Of a stretch of 21,520 nucleotides of DNA, positions 19,358 to 21,520 are shown one piece after another. The stretch comes from a virus. A program made the position numbers and the translations under genes. The notes below the pieces were generated by a model that made no database searches, was not told the DNA's origin, and worked only from the letters and a program-made list of their open reading frames with translations. Position 1 is the first letter of the stretch. Each line of letters opens with the position of its first letter. The stretch spans positions 1 through 21,520 of IMG/VR virus record IMGVR_UViG_3300033273_000240. The stretch is one strand, 5' to 3'.

Positions 19358-20311
19358 ATGGCAAGTACATATTCAGATTTAAAAATTGAGTTAATTGGTA
19401 CAGGTGACCAATCAGGTGCATGGGGTACAACGACCAATACTAACTTAGGTACAGCAATTGAAGAAGCTATTACCGGTTCTGCTGATGTTAGTTTTTCTAG
19501 TGCCGACGTTACTTTAACTCTAACTGATACTAACACAACTCAATCAGCTCGTAATTTAAGATTAAACTTAACAGGCACTTCTGGTGGCGCTCGTAACTTA
19601 ATTGTCCCTGCTATTGAAAAATTCTATATTATTAATAATGGACTTGCCGATACTGTTACAGTTAAAAATAGTTCTGGCACAGGTATTGCTGTTCCAGCTG
19701 GTAAAAGCACATTAGTTTATAACGATGCAACCAATGTAGTTAGTGTAATTACAGATTTAGTTTCATTATCCACATCAGGCGCTGATATTAACGGAGGAAA
19801 CATAGATGGTACTACTATTGGTGCTAGTTCTGCAGCAGCAGCTACCTTTACCAATCTAACAGCAAGTGGAAGTTTAGCAGGAACTGCATTTAGTGACTAT
19901 TTAGCTTCGCCTCCAGCAATCGGTGGTACAGCGGCGGCGGCGGGTACATTTACAGGAATCACAATCTCTGGTGGAACTTTAACAACACCGGCAACATTAA
20001 CTTTCTCAACCACAGCAAGTGTAAGATTACCAAATGGTACAACAGCTGAAAGACCAGGCACTCCACTAGCTGGTATGATAAGGTATAATAGTGACAATAC
20101 AAAGTTTGAAGGGTATACTACTACTTGGGGAAGTATTGGCGGAGGAGCCACAGGTGGCGGTACTGATGAAGTCTTTCAAGAAAATGAATTAATAGTAACA
20201 ACAAGTTACACCCTATCTACAGGAAAAAGTGCAATGAGTGTAGGGCCTATTACAATTAATTCGGGGGCAACGGTGACAGTGCCGTCGGGATCAAAATGGG
20301 TGGTATTATAA
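19358..20311 (+). CDS. Tail-fibre protein with MSVGPITI tip (317 aa)
   Basis: It begins MASTYSDLKIELIGTGDQSG and continues AWGTTTNTNLGTAIEEAITG, an N-terminal pattern common in marine phage tail fibres. A beta-rich shaft with VTVKNSSGTGIAVPAGKSTL and a Gly/Ala-rich region (GGTAAAAGTFTGITISGGTL) follow. The NGTTAERPGTPLAGMIRYNS and FEGYTTTWGSIGGG segments form a typical fibre knob. The C-terminus MSVGPITINSGATVTV + PSGSKWVVL matches the 17840 gene. AAGGA site. Probably part of the host-recognition apparatus. Confidence 0.85.
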   Translation: MASTYSDLKIELIGTGDQSGAWGTTTNTNLGTAIEEAITGSADVSFSSADVTLTLTDTNTTQSARNLRLNLTGTSGGARNLIVPAIEKFYIINNGLADTVTVKNSSGTGIAVPAGKSTLVYNDATNVVSVITDLVSLSTSGADINGGNIDGTTIGASSAAAATFTNLTASGSLAGTAFSDYLASPPAIGGTAAAAGTFTGITISGGTLTTPATLTFSTTASVRLPNGTTAERPGTPLAGMIRYNSDNTKFEGYTTTWGSIGGGATGGGTDEVFQENELIVTTSYTLSTGKSAMSVGPITINSGATVTVPSGSKWVVL

Positions 20312-20320
20312 GGAAATTAT

Positions 20321-20965
20321 ATGTCGACTATAATTAACGCAGATACATCAGACGGATTAAAGTTTACCTCTGACACATCTGGTGAGATAAAACTACAGAG
20401 TGCTGGTACAGATATTGCTACAGTCAATAGTAGTGGTATTACAATGGCAAGTGGTAAGACAGTATCTGATAGCACTGGTGCAATTTATCCACTTACATCA
20501 GGCACAACAGTAACAGCAACAGGCAGTGAAACATCTTTTGATTTTACAGGCATACCTTCTTGGGTAAAGAAAATTACTATTTGTTTTAGCACGATTTCAA
20601 CTAGCACTGCTGATAAATTTATAGTTCAACTAGGAACATCTAGTGGTTTTGTAACAAGTGGTTATCAAGGTGATATTATGCAAATAACTACTAGTGATGC
20701 TATGTCTCGTAGTGCTAGTACTGCTGGATTAATACTATCAAATACTGGATCAACATCAAATTATTATGGACTTGCTACATTAGCATTGTTAGATAGTGGA
20801 TTATGGGTATATCAAACAAATGGTAGTAGAGATGGTAATAGTACTGCTCTTGCTGGTGGGGGCGATGCTGACATCTCTGGCACACTCACTCAATTAAGAT
20901 TTACGACTGACAATGGTACTTATACATTTAACAGTGGTGCTAAAATTAACATTTTATACGAGTAA
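20321..20965 (+). CDS. Tail-fibre/tail-tip protein (214 aa)
   Basis: The N-terminal segment (MSTIINADTSDGLKFTSDTS, then GEIKLQSAGTDIATVNSSGI) is a known fibre-attachment pattern in marine phages. The rest is a Ser/Thr/Gly-rich beta domain with SFDFTGIPSWVKKITICFST, a pattern seen in fibre knobs, and ends in an aromatic TYTFNSGAKINILYE. AAGGA site 7 bases before the ATG. Likely a structural, possibly receptor-binding, subunit. Confidence 0.78.
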   Translation: MSTIINADTSDGLKFTSDTSGEIKLQSAGTDIATVNSSGITMASGKTVSDSTGAIYPLTSGTTVTATGSETSFDFTGIPSWVKKITICFSTISTSTADKFIVQLGTSSGFVTSGYQGDIMQITTSDAMSRSASTAGLILSNTGSTSNYYGLATLALLDSGLWVYQTNGSRDGNSTALAGGGDADISGTLTQLRFTTDNGTYTFNSGAKINILYE

Positions 20966-20969
20966 AATT

Positions 20970-21080
20970 ATGAGAAAAGAAATCAATCTACAAACAGGTG
21001 AAGTAAAAGAATTACCAGATGCTCCAGTCACATGGACACCTGACACTAGAACAGAATCAGAAAAAGAACAGGAGTCATAA
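20970..21080 (+). CDS. Very small polar protein in the fibre operon (36 aa)
   Basis: The product opens MRKEINLQTGEVKELPDAPV and ends TPDTRTESEKEQES. The opening (R-x-E-x-N-L-x-TGE) resembles the N-terminus of small fibre-region proteins and fibre-assembly proteins, but the rest of such a protein is absent. The ribosome-binding site is weak (GAG about 7 bases before). The stop codon is 2 bases before the next ATG and the frame contains the next gene's AGGAG site. Real but of unknown function, moderately sure. Confidence 0.6.
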   Translation: MRKEINLQTGEVKELPDAPVTWTPDTRTESEKEQES

Positions 21081-21082
21081 TA

Positions 21083-21520
21083 ATGGCTAGTATAAATTTA
21101 CAAGGCGATACATCAGGAAGTATTAGCATATCAGCACCTAGTGTAGCTGGATCAAATACATTAACATTACCAGCAACCACACAGACACTAGCAACACAGA
21201 ATGCTCTTGGTGTTCGTAACCTTATCATCAATGGTGATATGAGGATTGCACAGAGGGGAACGAGTTCTAGTAGCGTAACTGCTAGTGGATATACAACTGT
21301 GGATAGATGGGGAAGTTCTGTGGGAACTGCTGGTACATGGACTGTAAGTCAAGATACCAATGTTCCAACTGGACAAGGTTTTTCTAATAGTCATAAATGG
21401 GACTGTATAGCTGCTAATGCTTCTTTAAGTGCTGGTAGTGAATTAATAATTGTACAACAAATTGAAGCTCAAAACTTACAACATTTAAAATATGGAACAT
21501 CTAGTGCAGAACAAATTACT
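21083..21520 (+). CDS. Tail-fibre protein, cut by the window edge (first 146 aa)
   Basis: An open frame without stop runs to the window end. It begins MASINLQGDTSGSISISAPS and then GSNTLTLPATTQTLATQNAL, a standard phage fibre N-terminus. NLIINGDMRIAQRGTSSSSV and YTTVDRWGSS (from about residue 46) mark the conserved beta-sandwich receptor or carbohydrate-binding type domain found in many marine phages. An AGGAG site lies 8 bases before the ATG. It is probably another receptor-binding fibre; full length cannot be determined here. Confidence 0.85.
   Translation, partial: MASINLQGDTSGSISISAPSVAGSNTLTLPATTQTLATQNALGVRNLIINGDMRIAQRGTSSSSVTASGYTTVDRWGSSVGTAGTWTVSQDTNVPTGQGFSNSHKWDCIAANASLSAGSELIIVQQIEAQNLQHLKYGTSSAEQIT

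Noticed and set aside
20970-21080. Truncated remains of a larger fibre-assembly gene
   Set aside because: Only the first dozen residues resemble that family, and the ORF fits tidly between neighbours, so a genuine small gene is at least as likely; no second half is found in other frames.

Overview
The window is part of a tailed double-stranded DNA bacteriophage genome, AT-rich throughout. Two gene blocks diverge from about 2.8 kb. The left block (1-2800) is read leftward and carries very small, probably early or host-takeover genes. The right block (2881 to the window end) is read rightward and carries the packaging, head, connector and tail-fibre genes. The gene families match marine metagenomic and pelagic phages. 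A P22-like portal, P22 gp4-like and gp6-like adaptor proteins, and no tape-measure gene in this stretch suggest a short-tailed (podovirus-like) virion, although the tail region is cut off at the right edge.

Left block: small genes at 37-222 and 367-621, each with its own sigma70-like promoter built into a repeated intergenic cassette of terminator, conserved block and promoter. Next come a four-gene leftward cluster (1719 to 868) with internal and distal terminators, a roughly 480-bp non-coding stretch full of short repeats (1720-2196), a SprT-like metalloprotein (2197-2541) and another small protein (2600-2800).

Right block: terS, terL, a small membrane ORF, portal, a small protein, a GroES-like co-chaperonin, scaffold, a small structural protein, a decoration-like protein and the major capsid protein (2881-11258), closed by a strong intrinsic terminator. 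Behind it, as a separate small transcription unit, lies a 23-codon gene that looks like pqqA, the precursor peptide of the redox cofactor pyrroloquinoline quinone (PQQ). After a structured non-coding stretch there are two small beta-rich proteins, then a run of seven genes broken by one coiled-coil/membrane protein. Six of the seven are short and very Lys-rich. Four carry KKGG motifs and three end in a near-identical cysteine-containing tail. Connector proteins follow (15230-17379), then repeat-rich tail-fibre or receptor-binding candidates (17381 to the edge).

The pqqA is the most striking item. It suggests that the host makes and needs PQQ, for example for a methanol dehydrogenase, so an AT-rich marine methylotroph such as the OM43/Methylophilales group is a reasonable guess but remains inference. 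The Lys-rich, shared-tail protein family is the best candidate for an undescribed system, possibly internal head proteins carrying a common sorting tag.
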